DNA from: an uncultured Atopobiaceae bacterium
GTDB taxonomy: Bacteria > Actinomycetota > Coriobacteriia > Coriobacteriales > Atopobiaceae
DNA: 64,000 nucleotides
Reading direction: 5' to 3'
Assembly (NCBI GenBank): GCA_934792625.1
Contig: CAKVON010000007.1
Location: forward strand, 1 to 64,000
In this document: positions 35,653-44,664 of the stretch, one piece after another
Numbering within the stretch: the first letter of the stretch is position 1
Layout of the letters: the number at the start of each line of letters is the position of its first letter
The notes under the pieces: generated by a model
What the model was told of the DNA's origin: nothing
Databases searched by the model: none
The model's input: only the letters and a program-made list of their open reading frames with translations
Program-made: the position numbers and the translations under genes

Positions 35653-36375
35653 ATGTTCAGCCCCAAGTTCAGTCCCAAGGTCGCGAGCGCTTCTCGCAAG
35701 GCGTTGAGCGCCTTCTCGGTCGGCCTGGCCGCAGTGGTCGCGGCGGTGATCCTGATTGCGCTTCCCGCGTGCGGCGGCCCCAAGCTCCAGACATGGCGCG
35801 TTGCCGGCAACGCCACCGACATCTGCTTCTCCACCGACGGCGAGAAGGCCGCCTACACGTTCAACGACGCGTTTGGCACGGGTGACGTCGCCAACGTGTA
35901 CGAGACCGACGAGTACACTGTCTACGAGCTCGACCCCGAGTCGCTCAAGTTCGAGAACGCCGGCTGGCCCGACACCACGCAGATGATCTACTTCATGCCC
36001 AAGGGTGCCTCCACCAGCAAGCCTGAGGGTTCGTGGGGCCTGGTCCGCATCGTCGGCAAGGCTCCCAACCACAAGTACCACGGCTACCGCTTCACGTTCA
36101 ACGAGGACGGCAGCGGCGTGTACGGGTGGTTCTACGGTGACGCCACCGATGACGAGGTGCGCAACGCCATCGAGAAGAGCCCGGTCAAGGGATTCTCCGA
36201 CCTCGGCGAGGTCAGCGAGCATGACGTCACCTGGAAGAAGGGCGACGAGGACGGCACCTACTCCTTCGAGTTCTCCGCGGGCGACCCCGTGCGCTTCGAG
36301 CTCAGCAAGGACTTCTACGATGACGTCGAGTTCACCATCGACGACGACGTAAAGCTTTCCGAGCAGAAGAGCTAG
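35653..36375 (+). CDS. Membrane-anchored protein related to the zinc-ribbon duplicates, ribbon lost
   Basis: 240 aa. Starts MFSPKFSPK where its neighbours have MFCPKCG, so the zinc cysteines are replaced by Ser/Phe and the ribbon is missing. A membrane helix (about residues 20-36) ends LPACGG, which here could act as a lipobox because it is close to the N-terminus. The outer domain keeps the family pattern: GPKLQTWR, ICFSTDGEKAAY, IYFMPKGASTSKPEGSWG. ATG 35653 follows GAGGAGG. Third, older copy of the same cluster; function unknown. Confidence 0.83.
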   Translation: MFSPKFSPKVASASRKALSAFSVGLAAVVAAVILIALPACGGPKLQTWRVAGNATDICFSTDGEKAAYTFNDAFGTGDVANVYETDEYTVYELDPESLKFENAGWPDTTQMIYFMPKGASTSKPEGSWGLVRIVGKAPNHKYHGYRFTFNEDGSGVYGWFYGDATDDEVRNAIEKSPVKGFSDLGEVSEHDVTWKKGDEDGTYSFEFSAGDPVRFELSKDFYDDVEFTIDDDVKLSEQKS

Positions 36376-36433
36376 CGCTTTGGGCTGACGCCACACGCCA
36401 GGTGACGCTCGCAAGCCGATTGCAGCCAACGCA

Positions 36434-36478
36434 AGCCGCCCTCATGCCTGTTACGGGCATGAGGGCGGCTCTCTTTTG
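36434..36478. terminator. Bidirectional terminator, envelope gene / iscR
   Basis: Perfect 15-bp stem 36434-36448 / 36456-36470, then CTCTTTT on the plus strand; it serves the converging suf-iscR operon from the other side. Confidence 0.85.
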
Positions 36479-36507
36479 CATGTCGTTTGCCAGGACGTGC
36501 GGGCGCG

Positions 36508-36936
36508 TTAGGCGCAGGGGCCCGTCTCGCCGTCCTCGAGGATGTCGGAGAGGCGCTTGCTGTCCAAAAACTGGCTGGTGACGGCCCCGAGGTCGCGCCA
36601 GACGGGTAAGGTGGCGCACTCGCCCGCACGAGGGCAGAGCTCGCCGGAGGAGCAGTCCAGGCAGGTCACGGGCGCAAGCGTGCCCTCGGCGGCGCGAAGG
36701 ATCTCGCCCAGGGTGTACTCCTCGGGCGCGCGGGACAGCTGGTAGCCGCCGCCCTTGCCGCGCAGGCTCTTGACGTAGCCCGCCTTGAGCAGAAGCGAGG
36801 TGACCTGCTCGAGGTACTTACGGGAGATTCCCTGGCGCTTGGAGATGTCGCCCAGCGAGACCCACCCATCGTGGACCGCGAGGTCGCTCATCACGCGAAG
36901 GGCGTAGCGCCCCTTGGTCGAGAACATCCCGGACAT
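36508..36936 (-). CDS. iscR: Rrf2/IscR-family iron-sulfur regulator, last gene of the suf operon
   Basis: 142 aa. Winged helix: FSTKGRYALRVMSDLA, ISRKYLEQVTSLLLKAG with the GKGGGYQLSR wing. Cysteines C92, C95, C101 and C107 (CLDCSSGELCPRAGEC) can hold an Fe-S cluster, as in IscR. The ATG lies 2 bases past the sufU stop, so it is translationally coupled. By analogy it senses Fe-S supply and controls the suf genes; its position at the operon end would make this feedback. SufR is an alternative name for such proteins. Confidence 0.88.
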   Translation of the reverse strand: MSGMFSTKGRYALRVMSDLAVHDGWVSLGDISKRQGISRKYLEQVTSLLLKAGYVKSLRGKGGGYQLSRAPEEYTLGEILRAAEGTLAPVTCLDCSSGELCPRAGECATLPVWRDLGAVTSQFLDSKRLSDILEDGETGPCA

Positions 36937-36938
36937 GG

Positions 36939-37475
36939 CTACTCGCCGTCCTTCTCGGCAGCCTTGGCCTCGGCCGAGGCGTGGTCGTGGGACGTATGGT
37001 CGCCGCAGTCGCAGACGCAGGGGTCGGCGGCACTGGCGCTGTCGGCACCGGTGGCGAGCATCTCGTCGAGGGTGCGCCAGGCGAGCTCGGCGCACTTGAC
37101 GCGGGCGGGCATGCGCGAGATGGACTCGAGGCAGCTGGCCTCGTCGAGCTCGGCGAGCTTGGCGGGGTCGGTCTCCTCGCCGCGGATCATGCGGCCGAAC
37201 AGCTCGCAGGCGTCGCGGGCGTCGGCGACGGTCATGCCCTCGACGAGGTCGCTCATCATGTCGGCGGAGGCCTGCGAGATGGCGCAGCCCGAGCCCGTCC
37301 AGCTGGCCTCGTCGATCGTGCCGTCGTCGGCCAGGCGAACGTGGAGCGTCAGGTCGTCGCCGCAGGAGGGGTTGATGCCCTCGTGCGAGTAGGTCGCGTC
37401 GTCCAGCTCGTAGTTGTAGTCCGGGTGGGACACGTGGTCCATCAGGGCCTGCGTGTAGACGTTGGTGTTAGGCAC
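36939..37475 (-). CDS. sufU: SufU-type iron-sulfur assembly protein
   Basis: 178 aa. Zinc-containing SufU accepts persulfide sulfur from SufS in Gram-positive bacteria. Ligands C38 (INPSCGDD), C64 (GSGCAISQAS) and C128 (RVKCAEL) are present, with the U-type spacing between the second and third cysteines. A C-terminal tail carries CVCDCGDHTSHDH, a Cys/His cluster beyond the usual end, perhaps extra metal binding, then AAEKDGE from the dispersed motif. The start is GTG 37475, overlapping the sufS stop by 8 bases (GTGCCTAA). Confidence 0.93.
   Translation of the reverse strand: MPNTNVYTQALMDHVSHPDYNYELDDATYSHEGINPSCGDDLTLHVRLADDGTIDEASWTGSGCAISQASADMMSDLVEGMTVADARDACELFGRMIRGEETDPAKLAELDEASCLESISRMPARVKCAELAWRTLDEMLATGADSASAADPCVCDCGDHTSHDHASAEAKAAEKDGE
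36951..36960 (-). repeat. TGCCGAGAAG dispersed motif, copy 10
   Basis: GTCCTTCTCGGCAG in the last six codons of sufU. Confidence 0.85.
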
Positions 37476-38706
37476 CGAAGATCCCCCTTACGTTGTCCAG
37501 GGCGTCGATGAGGCGGTCGACGTCGCCCTTGTCGTTGTAGAACGCGATCGACGCGCGGCAGGTGCTGTCCTGGCCGAGCCAGGCAAGAAGCGGCTGGGCG
37601 CAGTGGTGGCCGGCGCGGATGGCAACGCCGGAGATGTCCAGGATCGAGGCGACGTCGTGCGGGTGGACGCCGTCGACCACGAACGAGACGGCGCCAACGT
37701 GGCGCGTGGGCTCTGCCGGTCCGAGGACCTGAACGTAGGGGAGGGAGGACAGGCGCTCGCACAGGTAGGCGGCAAGCTCGCGCTCGCGGGCCTCCAGGCG
37801 GTCCATCCCGATGCCCTCCAGGTAGGTGATGGCGGCGTCGAACGCGTAGATGCCGGCGGCGTCCTGGGTGCCCGCCTCGAACTTCTGCGGGACGGGTGCC
37901 CACACGGCGTCCTTCTCGGTAACGGAGTCGATCATCTCGCCACCCGTGAGGAACGGCGGCATGGAGTCGAGCACGTCGTGCCTGCCCCACAGGACGCCGA
38001 TGCCCATGGGACCCATCGCCTTGTGGGCCGAGAAGGCCATGAGGTCGCAGCCGATCTTGGCGACGTCGACGTCGAGGTGCGGGACGCTCTGCGCGCCGTC
38101 GACCACGGCCATGGCGCCGACCTCGTGGGCGCGCTCGCAGATCCTAGCGATCGGGGTCTCGACGCCCAGGACGTTGGAGACGTGGGTGCACGAGACGATC
38201 TTGGTGCCGGGCGCGATGGTTGCCTCGATGGCCTCGTCGGTGATGGTGCCGTCGGGCAGCGGGCGCAGGTAAACGAGCTCGGCGCCCTTCTCGCGACACA
38301 GGCGCTGCCAGGGGATCAGGTTGGAGTGGTGCTCCATGATCGAGATGACCACGCGGTCGCCGGCGCCGACGAGCTGCCTGCCCAGGGTGTCTGCCACCAG
38401 GTTGAGCGACTCGCTGGCGTTGCGGGTGAAGACGACCTCGTCGCCGCGCGTGGCGCCGATGTGGCGCGCGATGTGGTCGCGTGCGCGGTCGATGGCCTGG
38501 GTGGCCTCGACCGACAGGCGGTACAGGCCGCGCAGGGGGTTGGCGTTCATCGTCTCGTAGAACTCGCGCTGCGCGTCGAGCACGCAGGCGGGGCGCTGCG
38601 CGGTGGCCGCGCTGTCCAGGAAGGCCAGGTCGGGATTGTTGGCGAGCAGCGGGAAGTCGGCCTTGAACGGGTTGGCCGTGATGTCGCGGATGGCGTTGTC
38701 GTCCAT
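37468..38706 (-). CDS. sufS: Cysteine desulfurase SufS
   Basis: 412 aa, PLP enzyme that takes sulfur from cysteine for Fe-S assembly. LDSAATAQRP at the N-terminus, ASESLNLVA, EHHSNLIPWQ, VDGAQSVPHLDVDV (PLP-binding Asp), the Schiff-base Lys in AFSAHKAMGPMG, and the active-site Cys in RAGHHCAQPLL. ATG 38706 follows AAAGGAG. Its stop overlaps the sufU start. A TACCGAGAAG variant of the dispersed motif lies at 37912-37921 (VTEKDAVW). Confidence 0.95.
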   Translation of the reverse strand: MDDNAIRDITANPFKADFPLLANNPDLAFLDSAATAQRPACVLDAQREFYETMNANPLRGLYRLSVEATQAIDRARDHIARHIGATRGDEVVFTRNASESLNLVADTLGRQLVGAGDRVVISIMEHHSNLIPWQRLCREKGAELVYLRPLPDGTITDEAIEATIAPGTKIVSCTHVSNVLGVETPIARICERAHEVGAMAVVDGAQSVPHLDVDVAKIGCDLMAFSAHKAMGPMGIGVLWGRHDVLDSMPPFLTGGEMIDSVTEKDAVWAPVPQKFEAGTQDAAGIYAFDAAITYLEGIGMDRLEARERELAAYLCERLSSLPYVQVLGPAEPTRHVGAVSFVVDGVHPHDVASILDISGVAIRAGHHCAQPLLAWLGQDSTCRASIAFYNDKGDVDRLIDALDNVRGIFGA

Positions 38707-38722
38707 CGTGTGGGTCTCTCCT

Positions 38723-39775
38723 TTAGTCCTCGGTCGCGTGCTCGCAGGCGAGCTCCTCGGCGACGTCGTCACCATAGATGGCGGCGGCGCGCCCGGCGAT
38801 CGCGGTTCGGGCGGCGGGCGTGGCGTGGGCGTAGGCGTCGTCGACGACGGCTCGCGAGAAGAGCGCCGTGGCGTCCGCCTCGGTCAGGCCGCGGTCGGCA
38901 AGGTAGGCCATCTGCTCGGGCGAGATGGAGCCGATGGTGGCCCCGTGGTCGCCCTGGACGTCGTCCTCGTCGCACAGGATGACGGGCAGGCTCTTGTTGA
39001 CGACGTCGTCGCCGGCCAGAAGCACCGTCTCGTTCTCGCGGCCCTTGGCGCCCTTGGCGCCGTGGATGAGGTCAATCGTGTCGCGCAGGCTCTTGGCTGC
39101 GCCCTGCTCGAGCACGCCGGAGACGTCGATGTCGCAGCGCGTGTCGCGCCCGCGCATGCGCGAGACGTAGTTGACGTCGAGCGTCTGGCCGTCGCGCACC
39201 AGGTAGCGCGTGGAGAGCGAGAAGCGCGAGCGCTCGCCCGCCTGGTTGACGGCGAGTCCGACAATGCTCGTTCGGCCGCCCAGGACGTACTGGCGCGCGT
39301 CGAGGGTGGCGCCGTCGGCAAGCTCGACGCCGGTGCTGTCGAGGGTGCGCGCGTCGTCGGCGCAGGCCACGACGGTGACCAGCTCGACGCTGGCGCCGCG
39401 CCCGACGCGGATGCGAAGCGCGGAGCCGCCGGGCATGTCCTGTCGGGTGACGCTCGAGGTCACGGCGATCGAGACGTGCCCGCCCGCCGCGACGGTGACG
39501 TCGGTGGCGTGTGCGGGGTCGTCGTCGGTGAGGTCGATGGCGACGGTGGCGGAGTCGCCGGCGGCGACCTCGACCACGGTGCGCTCGGCTGACGTGGCGT
39601 CAATCCAGGACGTGGCGGCGTCGCCGGCGCCCATCTCGAGGTCGGCCAGGGGGCCGTCGTACTTCTCGGCAGGCGCGGCCGGCGTGGGGACGTCGAGCGC
39701 GATGTCGTTGACGCGCAGGTAGTTCCAGGTCTGCGCGGGCGGGGTGTTGACGTGGGCGAGGGTGGTCGTGTCCAT
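38723..39775 (-). CDS. sufD: SufD, Fe-S scaffold subunit
   Basis: 350 aa, beta-helix partner of SufB in the SufBCD scaffold. Weakly conserved N-terminus with PAEKYDGPLAD, then the typical beta-helix core and C-terminal SufBD signature (GDDVVNKSLPVILCDEDDVQGDHGATIG..., where DDVQGDHGATIG is diagnostic, followed by YLADRGLTEADATALFSRAVV). The start ATG overlaps the sufB stop by one base (TAATG). Confidence 0.93.
   Translation of the reverse strand: MDTTTLAHVNTPPAQTWNYLRVNDIALDVPTPAAPAEKYDGPLADLEMGAGDAATSWIDATSAERTVVEVAAGDSATVAIDLTDDDPAHATDVTVAAGGHVSIAVTSSVTRQDMPGGSALRIRVGRGASVELVTVVACADDARTLDSTGVELADGATLDARQYVLGGRTSIVGLAVNQAGERSRFSLSTRYLVRDGQTLDVNYVSRMRGRDTRCDIDVSGVLEQGAAKSLRDTIDLIHGAKGAKGRENETVLLAGDDVVNKSLPVILCDEDDVQGDHGATIGSISPEQMAYLADRGLTEADATALFSRAVVDDAYAHATPAARTAIAGRAAAIYGDDVAEELACEHATED
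39662..39671 (-). repeat. TGCCGAGAAG dispersed motif, copy 11
   Basis: GTACTTCTCGGCAG near codon 36 of sufD, in the variable N-terminal segment (PAEKYD). Confidence 0.8.
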
Positions 39776-41178
39776 TAGCCGATCGCCCCTTCCATCTCGA
39801 GCTTGATGAGGTTGTTCATCTCGACGGCGTACTCCAGCGGGAGCTCCTTCGAGATGGGGTTGGCGAATCCGTTGACCACCATGGTGCGGGCCTCCTCCTC
39901 GGTGACGCCGCGGCTCATGAGGTACATGATCGTGTCATCCGAGATGCGGCCGATGGTGGCCTCGTGGCCCACGCTGGCGCTGGGGCAGCGCACGTCCATC
40001 GCCGGGATGGTGTCGGAGCGGCTGATGTCGTCGAGCATGAGCGACTGGCAGCTGACGCTGGCCTTGGCGCGCTCGGCGTTCTTGGTGACCATGATCGAGC
40101 TGCGGAACGTGGAGGTGCCGCCGCCGTTGGAGAGCGACTTGGTCGAGACGGACGCCGTGGTGTCGGGGGCCGCCAGGATGACCTTACAGCCGGTGTCGAG
40201 GTCCTGCGTGGCGCCGGCGAAGGTGATGCCGGTGAACTCGCAGCTGGAGCGCGCGCCGGCGAGCACGGTGGTGGGGTAGAGGTAGGAGACGTGGCTGCCG
40301 AAGCTGCCCGAGACCCACTCCATCGTGCCGCCCTCCTCGACGCGGGCGCGCTTCGTGTTGAGGTTGTACATGTTCTTGGACCAGTTCTCGATCGTGGAGT
40401 AGCGCAGGCGCGCGCCCTTGCCCACGTACAGCTCGACGCAGCCGGCGTGCAGGTTGGCCACGTTGTACTTGGGTGCCGAGCAGCCCTCGATGAAGTGCAG
40501 GTTGGCGCCCGGCTCGACGATGATCAGGGTGTGCTCGAACTGGCCCGCGCCGGCGGCGTTGAGGCGGAAGTAGCTCTGCAGCGGGAACTCGACGTCGACG
40601 CCCGCCGGGACGTAGACGAACGAGCCGCCGGACCACACCGCGCCGTGCAGGGCCGCGAACTTGTGGTCATGGGGAGGCACGAGCCTCATGAACTTCTCGC
40701 GAATGAGGTCCGCGTACTCGCCGTGCAGGGCCTCCTCGATGCCGGAGTAGACGACGCCCATCTGGGCGGCCGTGTCCTGCATGTTGTGGTAGACGAGCTC
40801 GGAGTCGTACTGCGCGCCGACGCCCGCCAGATAGGATCGCTCGGCCTTGGGGATGCCCAGGCGCTCGAAGGTGTCCTTGATCTCCTCGGGGACGTCCTCC
40901 CAGTTGGAGGCCTGCTTGGTCTTGGGCGAGACGTAGGTGGAGATGTGGTCCATGTCCAGGCCGTCGATCGCAGGGCCCCAGTTGGCGGGCATCTCCATGC
41001 GCTGGTACGTCTCGAGCGACTTCAGGCGCAGCTCGAGCATCCAGTCGGGCTCGTCCTTCTTGCGCGAGATGGACTCGACGATCTCGGGCGTGAGGCCGTC
41101 GGCGTAGCGCTCGTAGCCCTCTTCGGGCTTGACGAAGTCGTACAGCCTGCGGTCGATGTCTTTGACCTGCTCAGCCAT
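39775..41178 (-). CDS. sufB: SufB, Fe-S scaffold subunit
   Basis: 467 aa. Core scaffold on which the cluster is built with SufC and SufD. GLDMDHISTYVSPKT, LVPPHDHKFAALHGAVWSGGSF (in pieces PPHDHKFAAL and AVWSGGSFVYVPAGV), HFIEGCSAPKY with the conserved Cys, and the C-terminal GHEATIGRISDDTIMYLMSRG are family hallmarks. The ATG follows the sufC stop directly. Confidence 0.96.
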   Translation of the reverse strand: MAEQVKDIDRRLYDFVKPEEGYERYADGLTPEIVESISRKKDEPDWMLELRLKSLETYQRMEMPANWGPAIDGLDMDHISTYVSPKTKQASNWEDVPEEIKDTFERLGIPKAERSYLAGVGAQYDSELVYHNMQDTAAQMGVVYSGIEEALHGEYADLIREKFMRLVPPHDHKFAALHGAVWSGGSFVYVPAGVDVEFPLQSYFRLNAAGAGQFEHTLIIVEPGANLHFIEGCSAPKYNVANLHAGCVELYVGKGARLRYSTIENWSKNMYNLNTKRARVEEGGTMEWVSGSFGSHVSYLYPTTVLAGARSSCEFTGITFAGATQDLDTGCKVILAAPDTTASVSTKSLSNGGGTSTFRSSIMVTKNAERAKASVSCQSLMLDDISRSDTIPAMDVRCPSASVGHEATIGRISDDTIMYLMSRGVTEEEARTMVVNGFANPISKELPLEYAVEMNNLIKLEMEGAIG

Positions 41179-41943
41179 TTACGCGTCCTCCTGCCCCAGG
41201 CGCGCCTCGAACTGCTCGAAGCCCTCGCGGTCGATCGTGGGGATGAGGTCGGCGCCGCCCTCGGCGACGAGGTTGCCCTTGACCATGACGTGCGTGCGGT
41301 CGACGTCGAGGCGCTCGAGGATGCGCGTGTTGTGCGTGATGACGAGAAGTGCGCCGTCGCACTGCTGGCGGTAGGCCTCGATGCCTCGCGAGACGACGGA
41401 CAGGGCGTCGACGTCCAGGCCGGAGTCGGTCTCGTCCAGGATGGCCAGCTTGGGCTGGAGCAGCAGCAGCTGGAGCATCTCGACCTTCTTCTTCTCACCG
41501 CCGGAGAAGCCCACGTTGAGCTCGCGGTCGAGGTAGGAGGGGTCCATGTCCAGCTGGTCGGCCAGCTCGGCCACGCGGGCGCGGAACTGGCGGGACTTCA
41601 TCTTGAGCTGCGGGCGCTTGTCGCAGATCGTGCGCAGGTAGCTGTTGAGCGGCACGCCGGGAACCTCGACCGGCGCCTGGTAGGACAGGAAGATGCCGGC
41701 GACCGAGCGCTTGTCGGCGGCGAGCTCGGTGACGTCGGTGCCGTCGAACTCGATGGAGCCGGCGCTGACCTTGTACTGCGGGTCGCCCATGATGACGTGG
41801 CCCAGCGTCGACTTGCCGGCGCCGTTGGGGCCCATCAGGACGTGGCACTCGCCGGCGGCGACGGTCAGGTCGATGCCGTGGAGGATGGTCTTGTCCTCGG
41901 TTCCGGCCGAAAGGCCGCTGACCTTGAGCAGGGGTTCTGCCAT
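41179..41943 (-). CDS. sufC: SufC, Fe-S assembly ATPase
   Basis: 254-aa ABC-type ATPase of the SufBCD complex, first gene of the operon. Walker A GPNGAGKSTLGHVIMG, Q-loop SYQAPVEVPGV, signature GFSGGEKKKVEMLQ, Walker B LAILDETDSGLDVDAL, His switch VITHN. ATG 41943 follows AAGGAG; the open frame upstream has no ribosome site. Gene order here is C-B-D-S-U-iscR, with every junction overlapping or within 17 bases. Confidence 0.96.
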   Translation of the reverse strand: MAEPLLKVSGLSAGTEDKTILHGIDLTVAAGECHVLMGPNGAGKSTLGHVIMGDPQYKVSAGSIEFDGTDVTELAADKRSVAGIFLSYQAPVEVPGVPLNSYLRTICDKRPQLKMKSRQFRARVAELADQLDMDPSYLDRELNVGFSGGEKKKVEMLQLLLLQPKLAILDETDSGLDVDALSVVSRGIEAYRQQCDGALLVITHNTRILERLDVDRTHVMVKGNLVAEGGADLIPTIDREGFEQFEARLGQEDA

Positions 41944-42028
41944 GTTGGTACTCCTTGCGTATGTGTTGCCCGCGCACGTGCGCCACGGGTGGCTCACGCC
42001 TTCCCGCGCGGGGCTCGATTCCACCTAA

Positions 42029-42057
42029 ATCATAGTAGCGATAGGGGAATTAAAAGG
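42029..42057 (-). promoter_or_regulatory. Candidate suf operon promoter
   Basis: Reading leftwards, -10 TATGAT (complement of 42029-42034) with a poor -35 (CCTTTT, complement of 42052-42057) at 17 bases, in a local A+T-rich patch. A weak -35 would suit control by the operon's own Rrf2 regulator. Confidence 0.4.
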
Positions 42058-42135
42058 CACTACTCAAGAAGCGGTTGGGAGAGGAAATCCCATGCGTTCG
42101 CCACAGTGTGCGGACGGCCGTTTGGGATGGCCTGT

Positions 42136-42969
42136 CTATCCGAGGCGCGTGCTCGGCTCGACGAACTTCTCGACAACCTCGGCGATGACGCCGTCGTCGC
42201 AGGTGGAGGCCGCGTTATAGTCGGCGACCTGCGGCAGGCCGTCGCCCGCGCCCGCCACGGCCACGCCCAGGCCGGCGGCACGCACCATGGGCTCGTCGTT
42301 GGCGGCGTCGCCGCAGCAGATGACGTCGGACATGGGGATGCCCAGGAGCTCGGCGAGCTTGGCGACGCCGGTGCCCTTGGTCACGCCCACCGGCATGAAC
42401 TCGAGGAAGCGCCCCGACGAGAAGGTCGTGTCCACGCCGTCCAGCAGCTCGGCTGGCATGTCGCGCACGATCTGGCGCAGGCGGGCCATGTCGGGGTGGT
42501 TGAAGATGATCTTGGCGACGGGGGTGTCGCGGAGGAAGTCGATGCTCGCCGATGGTAGGTCATCGAAGTCGATGAGGCGGCTAATGTAGTCGAACTCGCC
42601 CGCGGACAGGTTCCACACCCACATACGGCCCGTCTGCTCGTACACGTGGAAGCCGACGTCGCCGAGGCCCAGGCCGTACTCGAAGATGGCACGCATGCGG
42701 TCGAAGTCCATGGGGCTGGAGGCGATCGGGTTGGGGTCGCCGACGCGGTTGATGGTGCCGCCGTTGAACGAGATCACGTAGCTGCCCTCGAGAAGGTCGC
42801 GGATGGGCTCGAGGCTGCTCATGACCGAGTCGTAGGGGCGTCCCGACGAGGGCACGAACGGGATTCCCAGCTCGTGCAGCCGCCTGACCGCCTCGACGTT
42901 TGCCCGGGGGATGGCGTGGTCGTGGTCGAGGAAGGTCTCGTCCATGTCGCTGGCGATGAGGCGATACAT
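42136..42969 (-). CDS. Cof-type HAD-superfamily phosphatase
   Basis: 277 aa. Motif I SDMDETFLD (nucleophile Asp and DxDxT), motif II PSSGRPYDS, motif III TKGTGVAKL (Lys), motif IV CCGDAANDEPMV; a C2-type cap lies between. Such enzymes dephosphorylate sugar phosphates, nucleotides or flavin precursors; the substrate is unknown. It starts 4 bases after the stop of the alpha/beta hydrolase gene, so the two are cotranscribed. Confidence 0.92.
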   Translation of the reverse strand: MYRLIASDMDETFLDHDHAIPRANVEAVRRLHELGIPFVPSSGRPYDSVMSSLEPIRDLLEGSYVISFNGGTINRVGDPNPIASSPMDFDRMRAIFEYGLGLGDVGFHVYEQTGRMWVWNLSAGEFDYISRLIDFDDLPSASIDFLRDTPVAKIIFNHPDMARLRQIVRDMPAELLDGVDTTFSSGRFLEFMPVGVTKGTGVAKLAELLGIPMSDVICCGDAANDEPMVRAAGLGVAVAGAGDGLPQVADYNAASTCDDGVIAEVVEKFVEPSTRLG

Positions 42970-42973
42970 CTGG

Positions 42974-44371
42974 TTAGGCCTCCTCGGTGGGGTTGGGCTC
43001 GGTGGCGGTGTCGGCGGGCTCGGCGTCGGCGTCCATGGTGGCGTCGGCGAAATCGGGCTCGTCGGTGGGGGCTGCGACCTCGTCGTCCTTCTCGGCAGGC
43101 TCGGGGTCGGGAAGCGGGGCGGCCGTGCCCTCGACGAAGGGGGTCACGAAGCCGAAGAGGCTGTCGTAGTAGCGCGCGGGGTCGGACAGCGAGGACTGGA
43201 CGTGGCCGGCGTGCGGGAAGTTGACGAACAGGTGGTGTTCGCCCGCGGTGGCGTCGCCCGCCTCGGCGTCGAAGTCGAGTGCCATGTAGGGTGGGACGAA
43301 GACGTCCTTGTCGCCATGCATGAAGAGCACCGGGACGCGTGCGTGCTTGGCGGCCATGATCGGGCGGACCGCCAGCAGGTTGACGCCGCCCTTGAGGTTG
43401 CGGAAGACCAGGCTGGCCATGTCGAGCGTGGGGTGGCAGGGGGCGCCCTCGGCCTTGAGGATGGGGAGCATGACGTTCCAGACGTCGGTGTATGCGGCGT
43501 CGGCGACGATGGCCTTTACCTGGGGCGGAAGGTCCTCGAGGTCGGCGGCCGCGACGACGGTGGCGCCTCCCATCGAGTGGCCGTGGAGCACGACGGCGAT
43601 GTCCTCGCCCTCGGAGTCGACCAGCGCCTGGACCCATGAGACGACGTCGAAGCGCTCGCGCCAGCCCATGGCGATCCAGCGGCCCTCGCTGTTGCCGTGG
43701 GCGCGCTGCTCGACGAACAGCAGGTTATAGCCCTGCTGCGCGTAGTGGCGCGCGTAGAGCATTCCCTCGAGCCAGTCTCCGTTCCAGCCGTGGAAGAAGA
43801 CCATCCAACGGCGGCTGTCGGAATTGCAGCGAAGGACGTGGCCGACCAGCTTGAGGCCGTCGCGCGACTTGCACCGCAGCGTCTCGTAGTCGGGGCAACC
43901 GCACAGCCACTCCCAGGTGGCGTCGGACTCCTCGGCGCGGTTGGCGCGGAAGTTGGAGACCTCCTCGGGGGTGAGCCTGTCGCACGAGACCGCCATGCTC
44001 GCGTTGCGGGGGTCGCCCAGAAGTCCGCCCAGGCAGGCCATGCGGGCGTCGCCGTCGTCGTCGGCGTGCGCGCGTCGCGCCTCGGATGCGGGACGGGTGG
44101 ATCGCGAGAAGAACGAGCGTGTGGTGACGGCGCCCATCCCGAGCAGGACCAACACGCCGACGATGTCGACCCCCAGGATGGCGAGGCCGATGGCGGCGGA
44201 CTTCATCGGGAAGGCCGCGATTGCCGCGGCGATGACGAGGCCCATGGTCACGAGCATGGGGGTGACGAGATGCGACCCGTCGACGACCTCGGCGTTCTTG
44301 CCGGTGCGGTCGGGGAGCGTGGGGAGCTTGGGCAGACGGCTGCCGGTCTGCGTGTTCTGGGTGTTGGGCAT
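42974..44371 (-). CDS. Membrane-anchored alpha/beta hydrolase
   Basis: 465 aa. Two hydrophobic helices near the N-terminus (about residues 37-56 and 57-78), then an alpha/beta-hydrolase domain: oxyanion turn FFHGWNGDW, nucleophile elbow LHGHSMGGAT, acid in FMHGDKDVFVP, His in FPHAGH. The C-terminal tail after the domain is acidic and Pro/Ala-rich (PEPAEKDDEV...), with PAEKD from the dispersed motif. ATG 44371 (MPNTQNTQ) is used; the frame is open upstream but implausible (His/Arg/Pro-rich). Substrate unknown; esterase, lipase or peptidase are possible. Confidence 0.87.
   Translation of the reverse strand: MPNTQNTQTGSRLPKLPTLPDRTGKNAEVVDGSHLVTPMLVTMGLVIAAAIAAFPMKSAAIGLAILGVDIVGVLVLLGMGAVTTRSFFSRSTRPASEARRAHADDDGDARMACLGGLLGDPRNASMAVSCDRLTPEEVSNFRANRAEESDATWEWLCGCPDYETLRCKSRDGLKLVGHVLRCNSDSRRWMVFFHGWNGDWLEGMLYARHYAQQGYNLLFVEQRAHGNSEGRWIAMGWRERFDVVSWVQALVDSEGEDIAVVLHGHSMGGATVVAAADLEDLPPQVKAIVADAAYTDVWNVMLPILKAEGAPCHPTLDMASLVFRNLKGGVNLLAVRPIMAAKHARVPVLFMHGDKDVFVPPYMALDFDAEAGDATAGEHHLFVNFPHAGHVQSSLSDPARYYDSLFGFVTPFVEGTAAPLPDPEPAEKDDEVAAPTDEPDFADATMDADAEPADTATEPNPTEEA
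43088..43097 (-). repeat. TGCCGAGAAG dispersed motif, copy 12
   Basis: GTCCTTCTCGGCAG in the low-complexity C-terminal tail of the alpha/beta hydrolase. Confidence 0.85.
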
Positions 44372-44664
44372 GGGGGTCGCTTTCTGCTTGGGCGTTCTTC
44401 TCGGTATGTGTGTGCCGCGCGGGTGGCGTGGATGGTGGTGCGTGAGGCGCGGGTGTCTTTCGGGTGCTGCGTGCCGTGCGCCAGACGTGTGCGGGTTGGC
44501 TTGTTGCTGACACTCTAGACGATTGATGCCCATTTCTAGTCCGGTTATCCCCATGGGATTCGCGGGGTTCCGTGGGCGTTCGCGGCTTAGCTGCGGGTGG
44601 CCGTTGCCGGCGGCGTGTCGGATGGCGAATCGCTGGCGGATGACTGTTTTTCGCAAAATTGTGG

